This document shows, piece by piece, positions 1 to 8,275 of a stretch of 64,000 bases of DNA (position 1 is the first letter of the stretch; the number at the start of each line of letters is the position of its first letter). Origin of the DNA: UMGS1322 sp900550765 (GTDB lineage: Bacteria > Bacillota > Clostridia > Christensenellales > QALW01). Made by a program: the position numbers and the translations under genes. The stretch covers positions 62,001-126,000 of the forward strand of contig CAUDEY010000001.1 of the NCBI GenBank assembly GCA_958448705.1. Direction: 5' to 3'. The notes under the pieces were generated by a model that was given only the letters and a program-made list of their open reading frames with translations, was not told where the DNA came from and searched no databases.

Positions 1-627
1 TCCGGTAATTACGTATTCCTGTGTTTTTGCGAGTTCCTGCGCAATCTCCTCCAATTGCTTTTGCCGAATATTTGTATTCCTTCCAAAAGTTAAATGTGTT
101 ACAAAAAAATCAATAAACTCCGTACCAATGCGAAGAACCGCATGGCCAAGAACACGCTGCTCTGTCCCTTGGGAATAGAGCAAAACTGTTTCAAAGCTTA
201 TAATCTCATAGCGGCTTAAAACTGCAACGCCATATTCGCCGCCTTGAAAATCCAAAGCTTTGGCAAACGCATAATACGGACAGCCCGCCGCCTCCGCAAT
301 TTTCTGCAGCGCATCCTGATATCCGATACGCTCCGTTTTTTGATCCACCTCCTGCAAACCTATAACGTCAATACCAAGTTCTGCAATTTTTTTGCCTATC
401 AGGGAATAATCATAATTCACCATTGCGCCATGCTGAATATTATACGTAGCAACATGTAAGCTAAGTGCTTCTCCCGGTGCTGCAGGTGCAACCGTCGATC
501 CAGAAGCTTCAGTGGTTAAAAGTTCTATATCATCATGCGGCTTTGTACACGCCGCTAAAAGCAATACGCTAATCATTAAAATTACTGCAGTTACAATTTC
601 TTTTACGCTTCTTATCCGCCTATACAT
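1..627 (-). CDS. Endonuclease/exonuclease/phosphatase family lipoprotein (3' end outside window)
   Basis: The reading frame runs from ATG at 627 off the left edge, so 209 residues are visible and the C-terminus is missing. Residues 10-27 form a lipoprotein signal ending in the lipobox LLAAC (Cys27), so the mature protein should be anchored on the outer face of the membrane. The catalytic fold starts at about residue 58. The metal and phosphate-binding motifs YNIQH (Asn63) and LQEVD (Glu93) are present, and the sequence breaks off at VITG, just where the family's GDFN motif begins. Members are Mg-dependent phosphodiesterases acting on nucleic acids, lipids or phosphoinositides; the substrate here cannot be told. 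The ribosome site is GGAGG five bases before the ATG. Confidence 0.85.
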   Translation of the reverse strand, partial: MYRRIRSVKEIVTAVILMISVLLLAACTKPHDDIELLTTEASGSTVAPAAPGEALSLHVATYNIQHGAMVNYDYSLIGKKIAELGIDVIGLQEVDQKTERIGYQDALQKIAEAAGCPYYAFAKALDFQGGEYGVAVLSRYEIISFETVLLYSQGTEQRVLGHAVLRIGTEFIDFFVTHLTFGRNTNIRQKQLEEIAQELAKTQEYVITG

Positions 628-660
628 TTTTCCTCCTTGCTTTCAAATATACGCAAAATT

Positions 661-1503
661 CTATATTTTTCTCTGTGTAATTTTGCAATCGGATTTGACC
701 AGTGAATTTTCAGTTATGATTTCACCGATTCTATCCGCAGTAATAAACCCTGACCGCGGATTTTTTACCGAAAGAATCTCTCCGTTGATCTCGGCCTCTA
801 CTTCAGAATATTCAAACGCAAGATCTGTTTGTTCCATAGTGCAGTTGATCAGCTTCAGTTTTTTGCAGTAGCATAAAGGCTGTGTACCGATAATCCGGCA
901 ATTTTCCAAGGTTAATCCTTCGGAATACCATCCTAAGTATTCGCCCTTTACCGTGCTGTTCCTTACCGTTACATTTTTGCTGTGCCAGAATGCGTCCTTG
1001 GTATCCAGCACCGATGCCTCAATTTCGATCTCTTTTGTATATTGAAAAGAATATTTGCCATGCAAATCCAAGGAGTGTATCCCGATATCTCTGCTTTCAA
1101 ACAAAAAATATTCCGATTCAATCCGGCAGTCTTTACTTTTGAGTTTTCTGCACCGCCACCCAAATTCAGGGGAAAGAATTTTACACTTCTCTAAAGTAAC
1201 ATTCTCACATTCCCGCAGACACTTTACGCTTAAAATTTCGGTATCGGCAATTTTCCCTTCCCTGCAATACCAAAGAGGGGCTCGTGCGGTTTCTTCCATT
1301 TTTGAATTTTCAACCAAAAAATCCCTTGCATGCCAAAGCGGATACCGCAACGCAAACCTGCAGCCAGTTACCGCAATATGCCGGCACTCCTTTAAGGCAG
1401 ATTCTCCATCAGCGGCACCGGCAAAAGTACAATTTTTAACCGTTGCCTTCTGTAAATGATATAATGCCCGTTCTTCCTCATATATTTTATTTTCAATCTG
1501 CAT
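661..1503 (-). CDS. DUF3737 family protein, predicted right-handed beta-helix
   Basis: A 280-residue protein with a regular repeat of about 20 residues in which short strands of the type V-x-N-C or L-x-N-C recur (for example VKNCTF, VTGCRF, LEKCKI, LENCRI). This is the look of a right-handed parallel beta-helix. It is rich in Cys, Trp and Tyr. The sequence matches my memory of the DUF3737 family, which has no established function. There is no signal peptide, so it is probably cytoplasmic. ATG at 1503 follows AAGGAG. It is monocistronic and lies behind a MerR-type promoter (separate entry), which suggests induction by a small reactive or toxic compound. Confidence 0.75.
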   Translation of the reverse strand: MQIENKIYEEERALYHLQKATVKNCTFAGAADGESALKECRHIAVTGCRFALRYPLWHARDFLVENSKMEETARAPLWYCREGKIADTEILSVKCLRECENVTLEKCKILSPEFGWRCRKLKSKDCRIESEYFLFESRDIGIHSLDLHGKYSFQYTKEIEIEASVLDTKDAFWHSKNVTVRNSTVKGEYLGWYSEGLTLENCRIIGTQPLCYCKKLKLINCTMEQTDLAFEYSEVEAEINGEILSVKNPRSGFITADRIGEIITENSLVKSDCKITQRKI

Positions 1504-1542
1504 AGATACTCCTTATATCATGAACCATATTTTGTTGTTTTT

Positions 1543-1573
1543 ATCATAGCACTTAGAGTTGACTCCAAGTCAA
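1543..1573 (-). promoter_or_regulatory. MerR-family-type promoter/operator of the DUF3737 gene
   Basis: On the minus strand a -35 TTGACT (1568-1573) and a -10 TATGAT (1543-1548) are separated by 19 bases, two more than the optimum. The spacer holds the palindrome ACTT-A-GAGT-TG-ACTC-C-AAGT (1551-1570). A long spacer with a dyad overlapping the -35 is the hallmark of promoters activated by MerR-family proteins, which untwist the DNA. The half-sites resemble those of the AdhR/NmlR branch (thiol or aldehyde stress). No MerR gene lies within the window. Confidence 0.75.
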
Positions 1574-1779
1574 GCTTTATTTTTTATTTTCACCGTTTTT
1601 TCATTTTACTATGAATAGCAAAAAAGCGGCAGGAAAACGCATGCTAATACAAAACGGCCCGAAAGGAAATTCCCTCAAGCCGTTTTAAATATTGTTTCAA
1701 CAAACGAAATCCTTCGATCCATCCTATAAAAAACAATTTGGATGTTTTATAAAAGCAACCGCAAAACAGCTTTTTACCT
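1574..1779. other. AT-rich intergenic stretch, nothing recognised
   Basis: This stretch lies between the MerR-type promoter and the terminator of the zinc-ribbon gene. I see no supported gene, promoter or RNA structure in it. Confidence 0.5.
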
Positions 1780-1812
1780 AAAAAAAATACCCTGCTGAAA
1801 AAGCGCAGGGTA
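1780..1812 (-). terminator. Intrinsic terminator after the zinc-ribbon gene
   Basis: On the minus strand TACCCTGC pairs with GCAGGGTA around a short loop and is followed by a run of eight T. It lies just past the stop codon of the zinc-ribbon gene. Confidence 0.8.
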
Positions 1813-1818
1813 TAAACC

Positions 1819-2334
1819 TTAAATAAAAAAGCAGATTGCACTAAGCAAACAAAACGCACCTATCCAAAGGCCGATTACCAATCCGACAGGGTTTTTAGGC
1901 ACAGGTGGAAGCACATCCGCCGGCGGCATGGAAGGAGCCGCTCTATGCCCACAGTAAGCACAAACACTGCCTTGATTCATAATTTGTCCGCAAGTAGGAC
2001 ATGAAACCTTTTTTAATTGTTTTCCGCAGTTCCTGCAATATACCGCGTTAATTGGATTGAATGCGCCGCAGCGGCAAAATTCTGCCGGTTCCTTCGCAAG
2101 CTGCTTCCCACACTGGCGGCAGAACCGCGCATCCGGCGGATTTACCATTCCACAAGTACAAATTCCGCTCTTTTCTGCCTGCGCAATTTTTTTTCCGCAC
2201 ATACTGCAGTACACGGCTCCTGTTTCATGTACAGCGCCGCAACGGCAATACTCTTGCTCTTCACTCCAGCCGCAGCGATCGCACACTGTCAGGCTATCCT
2301 CATAAATACGTCCGCAATTAGGGCAAATTTTCAC
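1819..2334 (-). CDS. Multi-zinc-ribbon membrane protein
   Basis: A 171-residue protein made of ten zinc knuckles (CPNCG, CDRCG, CRCG, CSMCG, CTCG, CRQCG, CRCG, CRNCG, CPTCG, CAYCG) in the first 130 residues, giving about five zinc ribbons. A proline-rich linker and one C-terminal transmembrane helix (about 149-171) follow. Such double-zinc-ribbon proteins are common in Clostridia and probably mediate protein or nucleic-acid contacts at the membrane; no function is proven. It starts with GTG at 2334, overlapping the TGA of the glycosylase gene by four bases, so the two are translationally coupled. Confidence 0.75.
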   Translation of the reverse strand: MKICPNCGRIYEDSLTVCDRCGWSEEQEYCRCGAVHETGAVYCSMCGKKIAQAEKSGICTCGMVNPPDARFCRQCGKQLAKEPAEFCRCGAFNPINAVYCRNCGKQLKKVSCPTCGQIMNQGSVCAYCGHRAAPSMPPADVLPPVPKNPVGLVIGLWIGAFCLLSAICFFI

Positions 2335-3188
2335 GTTATTTCCTCGATTCCTTTTATTCTATGTTCCCGGGCATAATAGAATAAACACTGCTGTGCAAAT
2401 CCGGCATAGCTGCCGAAAGTTTCATAAGCAAACTGCTCGATTTCCGCCTTAGACGCCGATTTTTTTAAATACAGCGTTTCCATCACCTTTTTTATCCAGG
2501 TATCCACCGGAAAAGCCTGCGTATATCCCAGGCCGAAAAGCAGAATGCAATCAGCCACCTTCGGGCCGACTCCTTTTAACACAAGCAATTGTTCCTTAGC
2601 ATCATCATACCCGCATTTTTGCAGTCTGTCAAGATTGATTTTTCCCTCCAGCTTATTTTTTACAATCTCTTCCAAATATCCGGCTCGATAACCGCAGCCC
2701 AACGCCGCATACTCTTGAGCCGAAACATCTTTCAGCTGCTCCGCCGTAGGAAAAGTATAAAAAACCGAGCCGTCATAGGCAAGCGGGCTTCCGTAACGGC
2801 TGCACAGGCGCTCTACAATCGCCTTTATGCGGCCGATATGGTTATTTTGCGAAATAACAAATGAAAGGAGCGTCTCCCACGGGTCCTGCCGTAAGATTCG
2901 CATTCCCCTGCCGTATTCCAAGGCCCTGCGCAGATTTTCCTCCTGCGGGAAAGACGCCGCTATACGAGAATAATCTGCCTGCAAATCAAAATACGGCACG
3001 AATTTTCGATCAAATATCGCCGCATCCACACCGTCTATCCAAAGGTCAGCTCTTCCTGTTTTTTCCAAATAAATGACCTCTCCCAGCGCAATGCCCAAAT
3101 ATCCGCCTTTATAAGGATTAAAACGGAAGCACTGGCCGTTTTCAAAGGTATTTTTTAAATCAAAATCTTTTACTTTTACTTTAAACAT
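2331..3188 (-). CDS. 8-oxoguanine DNA glycosylase (OGG family)
   Basis: Removes oxidised guanine from DNA and cleaves the strand by a lyase reaction. The 285-residue protein has an N-terminal OGG domain (FKVKVKDFDL, then GQCFRF) and a helix-hairpin-helix/GPD module. In that module, Lys of DAKEQLL, LKGVGPKVADC and Asp of PVDTW correspond to the catalytic Lys, the hairpin and the catalytic Asp of OGG1. I chose ATG 3188 because it gives the usual family N-terminus; an upstream TTG at 3206 would add six residues. No strong ribosome site is visible. In many Firmicutes obg follows rpmA; here this repair gene does. Confidence 0.88.
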   Translation of the reverse strand: MFKVKVKDFDLKNTFENGQCFRFNPYKGGYLGIALGEVIYLEKTGRADLWIDGVDAAIFDRKFVPYFDLQADYSRIAASFPQEENLRRALEYGRGMRILRQDPWETLLSFVISQNNHIGRIKAIVERLCSRYGSPLAYDGSVFYTFPTAEQLKDVSAQEYAALGCGYRAGYLEEIVKNKLEGKINLDRLQKCGYDDAKEQLLVLKGVGPKVADCILLFGLGYTQAFPVDTWIKKVMETLYLKKSASKAEIEQFAYETFGSYAGFAQQCLFYYAREHRIKGIEEIT

Positions 3189-3229
3189 ATGAAAAAACAG
3201 CCGCAATACTGCGACTGCATGGTTTTAAA

Positions 3230-3511
3230 TCAGGCTACAGGATGTACGCTTACCTGCTTCTTATCCTTCCCCTTATGTTCAAAACGAACAACGCCGTCAA
3301 CCAAAGCAAAAAGCGTATCATCGCTGCCTCTGCCAACATTTTGACCGGGATGAATTTTTGTTCCCCTCTGGCGCACCAGAATATTGCCGGCCGTTACGGT
3401 CTGCCCATCGGCACGCTTTACGCCAAGACGCTTAGATTCGCTGTCCCGTCCGTTCTTTGTGGAACCAACACCCTTTTTATGAGCGAATAACTGTATGTCC
3501 ATGCGGAGCAT
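3230..3511 (-). CDS. rpmA: 50S ribosomal protein L27
   Basis: A component of the large ribosomal subunit near the peptidyl-transferase centre. The 93-residue protein begins with the N-terminal extension MLRMDIQLFAHKKG, typical of Firmicutes. It must be cut after Phe (LF/AHKKG) by the protease Prp before assembly, and Prp is encoded just upstream. Conserved GVGSTKNGRDSESKRLGVK follows. The start is set at ATG 3511, nine bases after AGGAGGT; the in-frame GTG at 3517 is too close to that site. It is the last gene of rplU-prp-rpmA. Confidence 0.97.
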   Translation of the reverse strand: MLRMDIQLFAHKKGVGSTKNGRDSESKRLGVKRADGQTVTAGNILVRQRGTKIHPGQNVGRGSDDTLFALVDGVVRFEHKGKDKKQVSVHPVA

Positions 3512-3513
3512 TA

Positions 3514-3843
3514 TCACTGCACCTCCTCCATAATTTGTATATGCCCGGGATTTGCCCCGTCAAACGACGCAAGCCCCAGAAGCATAGTGTTCAAAATTGT
3601 GCGGCATGTTTCCCGTGCGGCCTCCTCCGGAGCAAGGTGTACCGAAAGATACCCGCTGTGCATATTCAGCTTCAGCTTAACTTTTGCAACCTCTTCAAGG
3701 CCGATACAAGCCGTCTGTGTAATAGCTGACACTGCTGCACAGTAAATATCACTGCCCTGCTGCCCATCCTCAGACGCATGCCCCACGGCCGAAAAGCCTG
3801 TAATAGTGCCGCTGCTGTTCCTGAATATTTTTATTTTTGTCAT
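3514..3843 (-). CDS. prp: Ribosomal-processing cysteine protease Prp
   Basis: Cleaves the N-terminal extension of L27. The 109-residue protein has the family catalytic pair His22 (in GHA) and Cys35 (in YCAAVSA), with Ser39 nearby. It sits between rplU and rpmA, the standard place for the gene, and its stop overlaps the region just before the rpmA start. The ribosome site of rpmA lies inside the end of prp, so expression of protease and substrate should be coupled. Confidence 0.95.
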   Translation of the reverse strand: MTKIKIFRNSSGTITGFSAVGHASEDGQQGSDIYCAAVSAITQTACIGLEEVAKVKLKLNMHSGYLSVHLAPEEAARETCRTILNTMLLGLASFDGANPGHIQIMEEVQ

Positions 3844-3845
3844 TC

Positions 3846-4154
3846 TTACTGAGAAATCTTCTGGATTTCAACTTTGGTATAGGGCTGACGGTGACCCGTG
3901 GTCTTGCGGTAGTTCTTTTTGCTCTTATACTTAAATACCACTATCTTTTTGCTCTTATCCTGCGCCAGAACCTTACCTTCTACGCTTGCGCCTTCTACAA
4001 CCGGGGTTCCGATTTTTACGCTGTCTCCCTCACCGCACATCAAAACATCAAATTTTACCGATGCTTCGATCTCAGCGTTGAGCTTTTCAACATAAATTAC
4101 ATCGCCTTCCTGCACGCGGTACTGCTTACCGCCTGTTTGAATCACTGCAAACAT
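3846..4154 (-). CDS. rplU: 50S ribosomal protein L21
   Basis: A component of the large ribosomal subunit. The 102-residue protein starts MFAVIQTGGKQYRVQEGD and ends with the KSKKNYRKTTGHRQPYT segment that binds 23S rRNA. ATG 4154 follows GAGGAGG by nine bases. It is the first gene of the rplU-prp-rpmA operon and is preceded by a consensus promoter and a leader of about 75 nucleotides that may be an L21 autoregulatory structure. Confidence 0.97.
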   Translation of the reverse strand: MFAVIQTGGKQYRVQEGDVIYVEKLNAEIEASVKFDVLMCGEGDSVKIGTPVVEGASVEGKVLAQDKSKKIVVFKYKSKKNYRKTTGHRQPYTKVEIQKISQ

Positions 4155-4230
4155 TCTGTAGCACCTCCTCTACAAATCTCGCCAAAAGCCGGTATCCAAA
4201 CGGATTTTTACAAACCGGACACTGTGCGGC
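4155..4230 (-). ncRNA. Candidate L21 leader (5' UTR of rplU)
   Basis: This is the 75-nucleotide untranslated leader of the rplU operon. It contains CCGG(TTT)...ATACCGG, an inner TCC-GTTT-GGA stem, and GAGGAGG close to the ATG. Firmicutes carry an L21 leader family that binds the protein; location and general shape agree, but I could not align it to a model. Confidence 0.45.
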
Positions 4231-4236
4231 GAAATA

Positions 4237-4265
4237 ATATTATCATAGGATGCCAAGACTGTCAA
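4237..4265 (-). promoter_or_regulatory. Promoter of rplU-prp-rpmA
   Basis: Perfect -35 TTGACA (4260-4265), 17-base spacer, and -10 TAATAT (4237-4242) on the minus strand. Confidence 0.85.
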
Positions 4266-4371
4266 ATAAAACTTTTCTTTTTAACAAATAATCTTTGCAT
4301 CTTCCTTCGCTATCTATTATTTACTTGTAAAATACCATATTTTATGATAAAATTTAAAAGAGGTGATTCTT

Positions 4372-4896
4372 ATGGATTCTATGGAACAGACCGTACGCCG
4401 CATGGATGAAAAGCTTTATGCTAAGGATAAGCTGAAATATTCTACCTATCTGACCCTTGCCGTGGCTTTTGGCGTATGTGCCTTATTATGCCTGTTTTAT
4501 GCGTTTTACGCCGTAGCAGAAGGATATGGAAGTGCGGCCGGCATTGTTCCTTCTGTCCTTTGTTTTATTTTAGCGGTTTTTTTCTTTTTTGCAAAAGAAA
4601 ATGCGTTGATAGAATTTGATTATATTGTAGAAGATAACACGCTGACTTTTGCCAAAATCAAAAATCTGAGATCGCGCAAAGAACTCGCTGTACTGCCCTT
4701 GAGCACCGTTAAACGTATAGAGCCTTACAACAGAGAGCGCTTTATGCAGCTGCAGGCGAAAAAAATTGACTGTACAAGAAACCCTGAAATCAGAAAATAT
4801 ATTTTAATAGCCGAAAAAAACGGCGAACAGCTGGCGATCATCTTTGAACCCAATATGAAGCTGCTGCAATCTCTGCAAAAGGAATTGAACCAATGA
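4372..4896 (+). CDS. DUF6106-like two-helix membrane protein
   Basis: A 174-residue protein with two transmembrane helices (about residues 24-46 and 53-72) and a soluble C-terminal domain of about 100 residues. That domain (FDYIVEDNTLTFAKI, LPLSTVKRIEPY) resembles the PH-like domain seen in the DUF6106 group of Clostridia. No function is known. ATG 4372 was preferred over the in-frame GTG at 4363 because AAAGAGGTG overlaps the latter. Its stop overlaps the start of the cysteine desulfurase by ATGA, so it is translated with the sulfur-transfer genes. Confidence 0.65.
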   Translation: MDSMEQTVRRMDEKLYAKDKLKYSTYLTLAVAFGVCALLCLFYAFYAVAEGYGSAAGIVPSVLCFILAVFFFFAKENALIEFDYIVEDNTLTFAKIKNLRSRKELAVLPLSTVKRIEPYNRERFMQLQAKKIDCTRNPEIRKYILIAEKNGEQLAIIFEPNMKLLQSLQKELNQ

Positions 4897-6020
4897 TCTA
4901 CCTGGATAACAGCGCTACAACGCGCGCGTTTGATTCCGTTGCTTCCGTTGTCCAAAGCGCTTTAACGCAAAATTACTTTAATGCCTCCTCCCCCTACAAA
5001 AAGGCGCTGGAGGCTGAAAAAGCAGTGAACGCCGCCGCAAAGACGGTTGCCTCCTTTCTAAACTGCCGGGCCGAGGAACTGATTTTTACCTCCGGCGGAA
5101 CCGAAAGCGACAATACGGCGCTTCTTTGCGCCCCGGCCGGAAGCGAAGTAATTGTTTCCGCCGCCGAGCATCACGCCGTACTCAACTGTCAGCGAGCGCT
5201 GGAAGCACGCGGCTGCCGATTCCGCCTTTGCCCCGTTGATAATACCGGCAAAGTTCTGCCGGAAATTTTGGCCGGTATGGTAAACGAAAATACCGGTCTT
5301 GTCAGCATCATGCACGTAAACAATGAAACCGGCACCATCAACGATATTGCCGCCCTGACATCTGCCGTCAAACAAAAAAACCCGCATACTCTTTTCCATT
5401 CGGACGGCGTTCAAGCTTTTATGCACATATGCGCAAATGTAAAAGAAATGGGTGTTGACCTGTATTCCATCAGTGCGCACAAGCTGCACGGGCCCAAAGG
5501 TATGGGCGTGCTGTACATAAAAAAGGGAACCCCCTTCTGCCCCTATCTCTTTGGCGGCGGACAGCAGCAAGGGCTGCGCTCCGGCACGGTAAATACACCC
5601 GGAATTCTCGGTTTTGCCAAAGCATTAGAAGAATTAAAAAGCGCTGAAGCTTTTTCGGCGCATTTAAAAAAAATCAAACAGGAATATCTCCGGCTGCTGA
5701 CAGCCCTGCCCGATACCCAAGTCCTTGGCAGTATCGATGACGGCGCGCCGAATATTTTAAGCATTGCCTTTTGCGGCATAAAAGCCTCCACCCTGCAAAA
5801 TGCATTGGAGGATTCGCTCCTTTTGGGCAAGGGTTCGGCCTGTACCAGCCGCTCAAGCAAAATCAGCCATGTGCTGGCTGCCATGCAAATTCCCCAAAAT
5901 ACCGCGGAATCCGCCGTACGCCTGAGTTTTGGCGCTTTTAACACAGCAGAAGAAGCCGAACAGGCCGCGTCGCTTATAAAAGAAAAAGTAGAATATCTGC
6001 GCAAATATAAACGCAAATGA
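4893..6020 (+). CDS. Cysteine desulfurase (NifS/IscS type)
   Basis: A PLP-dependent enzyme that takes sulfur from cysteine as a persulfide. The 375-residue protein shows the family start YLDNSATT, the PLP lysine in SAHKLHGPKG, and the persulfide cysteine in the flexible loop GSACTSRSS. That loop marks the group I (NifS/IscS) branch. It is directly followed by thiI with a 10-base gap, so it is most likely the dedicated sulfur donor for ThiI in 4-thiouridine tRNA modification, as shown for the NifZ-ThiI pair of Bacillus. Confidence 0.93.
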   Translation: MIYLDNSATTRAFDSVASVVQSALTQNYFNASSPYKKALEAEKAVNAAAKTVASFLNCRAEELIFTSGGTESDNTALLCAPAGSEVIVSAAEHHAVLNCQRALEARGCRFRLCPVDNTGKVLPEILAGMVNENTGLVSIMHVNNETGTINDIAALTSAVKQKNPHTLFHSDGVQAFMHICANVKEMGVDLYSISAHKLHGPKGMGVLYIKKGTPFCPYLFGGGQQQGLRSGTVNTPGILGFAKALEELKSAEAFSAHLKKIKQEYLRLLTALPDTQVLGSIDDGAPNILSIAFCGIKASTLQNALEDSLLLGKGSACTSRSSKISHVLAAMQIPQNTAESAVRLSFGAFNTAEEAEQAASLIKEKVEYLRKYKRK

Positions 6021-6030
6021 GGAGTTTTTT

Positions 6031-7281
6031 ATGGAATACTGCAATATGATTATCGTAAAAGTCGGTGAACTTCACTTAAAGGGGCAAAACCGGCCTTTTT
6101 TTGAGCGGACGCTGATCCACAACATAAAACTGGCATTAAAAGGCTTTGCCGGCCTGAAAGTAACCATCAGCCAGAGCCGTATTTTCGTCTACAATATTCC
6201 CCCGCAGCGCCTGGAGGAGGCGCTGGAGATTTTAAGCCGCATCTTTGGCATTCACGCCCTTTCCCCGGCCAGGGAAATTGAAAAAAACCTGGATACCATC
6301 ATTTCCAACGCTGTGGATATGCTCAAAAGCGCGGGAATTTCCTTTGGCACCTTTAAAGTAAAGGCACGCCGTTCCGATAAGACTTTCCCGATGGAATCGC
6401 CCGAAATCGGCGCGGCAGTAGGCGGCGGTATTTTGGAAAAACTGCCGGGTATGAAAGTAAACCTGCATACGCCGGATTATCTGCTGGAAGTAGAAATCCG
6501 TGAAAAAGCCTACGTATATTTTGAAGATATTCCGGCGGTGGGCGGGCTGCCTATCGGCACGAACGGCCGGGCGGCGCTGCTGCTCTCCGGCGGCATCGAC
6601 AGCCCCGTAGCCGGCTATATGATCGCCAAGCGCGGCGTACAGCTGGATGCCGTTCACTTTTACAGCTTTCCGCACACCTCCGAGCGCGCTAAAGAAAAGG
6701 TTTTTGAACTTGCCGCCGAGCTGTGCCGCTATACCTCGCGCCTTTCGGTATTCATCGTTCCTTTTACCCATATACAGGAGGAAATCTACGACCGTTGCCC
6801 CGACCAGTTTTTAACCCTATTAACGCGGCGTTTTATGATGAAAATTGCCGAAATCATTGCAGTGGCTCGCGGCTGCGGCGCCTTGGTTACCGGCGAGAGC
6901 ATCGGCCAGGTAGCCAGCCAGACGATGGAAAGCCTGCACGTAACCGACAGTGCCGTGGAACTGCCGGTTTTCCGGCCGGTGATCGGTATGGACAAACTGG
7001 AAATTATGGATATCGCCCAAAATATCGGTACCTATGAAACCTCTATCTTGCCCTTTGAGGACTGCTGTACCGTGTTTACGCCCCGCCACCCGGCCACCCG
7101 GCCGAAGCTGGAAGACGTACGCAAAGCCGCGGCGCTCCTTGCATGTGACAAGCTGATAGAGGAAGCCTTAGCGATGACCGAGCGAATTGATATTGACGCA
7201 AACGGCGTATTCAATTCCCAAAAGCTGACCGAAATGGCCCTGTGGCCCGCGCTGAAAGAAAGCCTGTGCGATACAAAATAA
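6031..7281 (+). CDS. thiI: tRNA 4-thiouridine synthetase ThiI
   Basis: Adenylates tRNA position 8 and transfers sulfur to form 4-thiouridine. The 416-residue protein has a ferredoxin-like N-terminus, a THUMP domain (about 60-165) and an ATP-pyrophosphatase domain starting with the PP-loop LLSGGIDSPVAGY at about 184. The C-terminal rhodanese domain of the enterobacterial enzyme is absent, as in Firmicutes, where sulfur comes straight from the partner desulfurase encoded upstream. ATG 6031 follows GAGG. Confidence 0.96.
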   Translation: MEYCNMIIVKVGELHLKGQNRPFFERTLIHNIKLALKGFAGLKVTISQSRIFVYNIPPQRLEEALEILSRIFGIHALSPAREIEKNLDTIISNAVDMLKSAGISFGTFKVKARRSDKTFPMESPEIGAAVGGGILEKLPGMKVNLHTPDYLLEVEIREKAYVYFEDIPAVGGLPIGTNGRAALLLSGGIDSPVAGYMIAKRGVQLDAVHFYSFPHTSERAKEKVFELAAELCRYTSRLSVFIVPFTHIQEEIYDRCPDQFLTLLTRRFMMKIAEIIAVARGCGALVTGESIGQVASQTMESLHVTDSAVELPVFRPVIGMDKLEIMDIAQNIGTYETSILPFEDCCTVFTPRHPATRPKLEDVRKAAALLACDKLIEEALAMTERIDIDANGVFNSQKLTEMALWPALKESLCDTK

Positions 7282-7330
7282 TATTTTCCTCCTGCGCAAC
7301 CCCCATTTATATAAAATTCGAGGTAAAACG

Positions 7331-8113
7331 ATGACCATCCGCATCATGAGCAGCAACATTTGGGGCAACTGCCCCGGCAACCGTCCGATTGCCAACCGAG
7401 ACGACCTTTTGGCCGGTGTTTTTAAAAAATATGCGCCCTGGACCATCGGCCTGCAGGAATGTTCGCCGAAATCCCGCCAGGAAGAAAACAATATTATTTC
7501 CCTGTGCGGGCCTGAATATTTTGAATGGGATCCTTCCCCGAAGGATGCAAATAACTTTACCCCGATCCTATACCACCGCCGCCTGCGCGCAGAGGACGGC
7601 GGCTGGTTTTTATTTGACGGCCCCAACGACTGGAACTCCAAAAGTGTTACCTGGGGTCTTTTTTCTTGGGAAAATATCCGTTTTATCCACATCAACCTGC
7701 ATTACTTCTGGGAGCATACCAGGCAGGGAGAGCAGGCACGCGAACAAAACTCTTCCCAGCTATTCGCTTTTATTCAAAAATTGCCGTACCGGCAAGCGCC
7801 CATCATTCTTACCGGAGATTTTAACTGTGAAGAATATACGCAGCCCCTGCAAATGCTGTTATCCTACGGCTTTACGCTGGCCTCCGACACTGCTGCGCAA
7901 AAAATCTGCTCACACCACGTCTATCCTGAATTTGATGAAAAAAAGCAGATCTATCACAGCGGTTCTCTCTTTCATCCTACACGCACGGCGGAGGATTCCA
8001 TTGACCATATTTTCTTGCAAAATGCCGTATGCAAACGCTTTATCACCATACAGGACCAGGAAGCGCTGGACGCCTCCGACCACTGCCCTATCTATGCGGA
8101 TATCAAAATTTAG
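7331..8113 (+). CDS. Endonuclease/exonuclease/phosphatase family protein
   Basis: A 260-residue Mg-dependent hydrolase of the EEP superfamily without a signal peptide, so cytoplasmic. Visible active-site motifs are SSNIWG (Asn near residue 9), LQECS (Glu), GDFNCEE and the C-terminal SDHCP. The substrate is unknown; relatives act on DNA, nucleotides or sphingolipid-like phosphodiesters. It is unrelated in detail to the truncated EEP lipoprotein at the left edge. It follows thiI by about 50 bases and may share its transcript; a terminator lies after it. Confidence 0.85.
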   Translation: MTIRIMSSNIWGNCPGNRPIANRDDLLAGVFKKYAPWTIGLQECSPKSRQEENNIISLCGPEYFEWDPSPKDANNFTPILYHRRLRAEDGGWFLFDGPNDWNSKSVTWGLFSWENIRFIHINLHYFWEHTRQGEQAREQNSSQLFAFIQKLPYRQAPIILTGDFNCEEYTQPLQMLLSYGFTLASDTAAQKICSHHVYPEFDEKKQIYHSGSLFHPTRTAEDSIDHIFLQNAVCKRFITIQDQEALDASDHCPIYADIKI

Positions 8114-8229
8114 AAGCCTTTTCTTCCTAATAAAAAGCTCGATTAATAGATGCAGATTTTATCTATAAAACACGCAAATTAAATTAGGCTTATACTCTGA
8201 AAAAATGGATAAATCCTTTTACCAAACGA

Positions 8230-8268
8230 AAAAAATCTTCTCTTGCCCGAGAAGATTTTTTATTTTTC
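8230..8268. terminator. Bidirectional terminator between the EEP gene and csoR
   Basis: AAAAAATCTTCTC pairs with GAGAAGATTTTTT around a six-base loop. A-tract and T-tract on opposite sides allow use by the converging genes on both strands. Confidence 0.85.
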
Positions 8269-8275
8269 TGAGGAA

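Noticed and set aside
1644..1859. A 71-codon open frame on the minus strand
   Set aside because: It runs through the terminator of the zinc-ribbon gene, overlaps its 3' end, and has no ribosome site.
5058..5570. A 170-codon frame antisense to the cysteine desulfurase
   Set aside because: It is fully inside a well-conserved gene, has no recognisable domain, and is a shadow of its codon bias.
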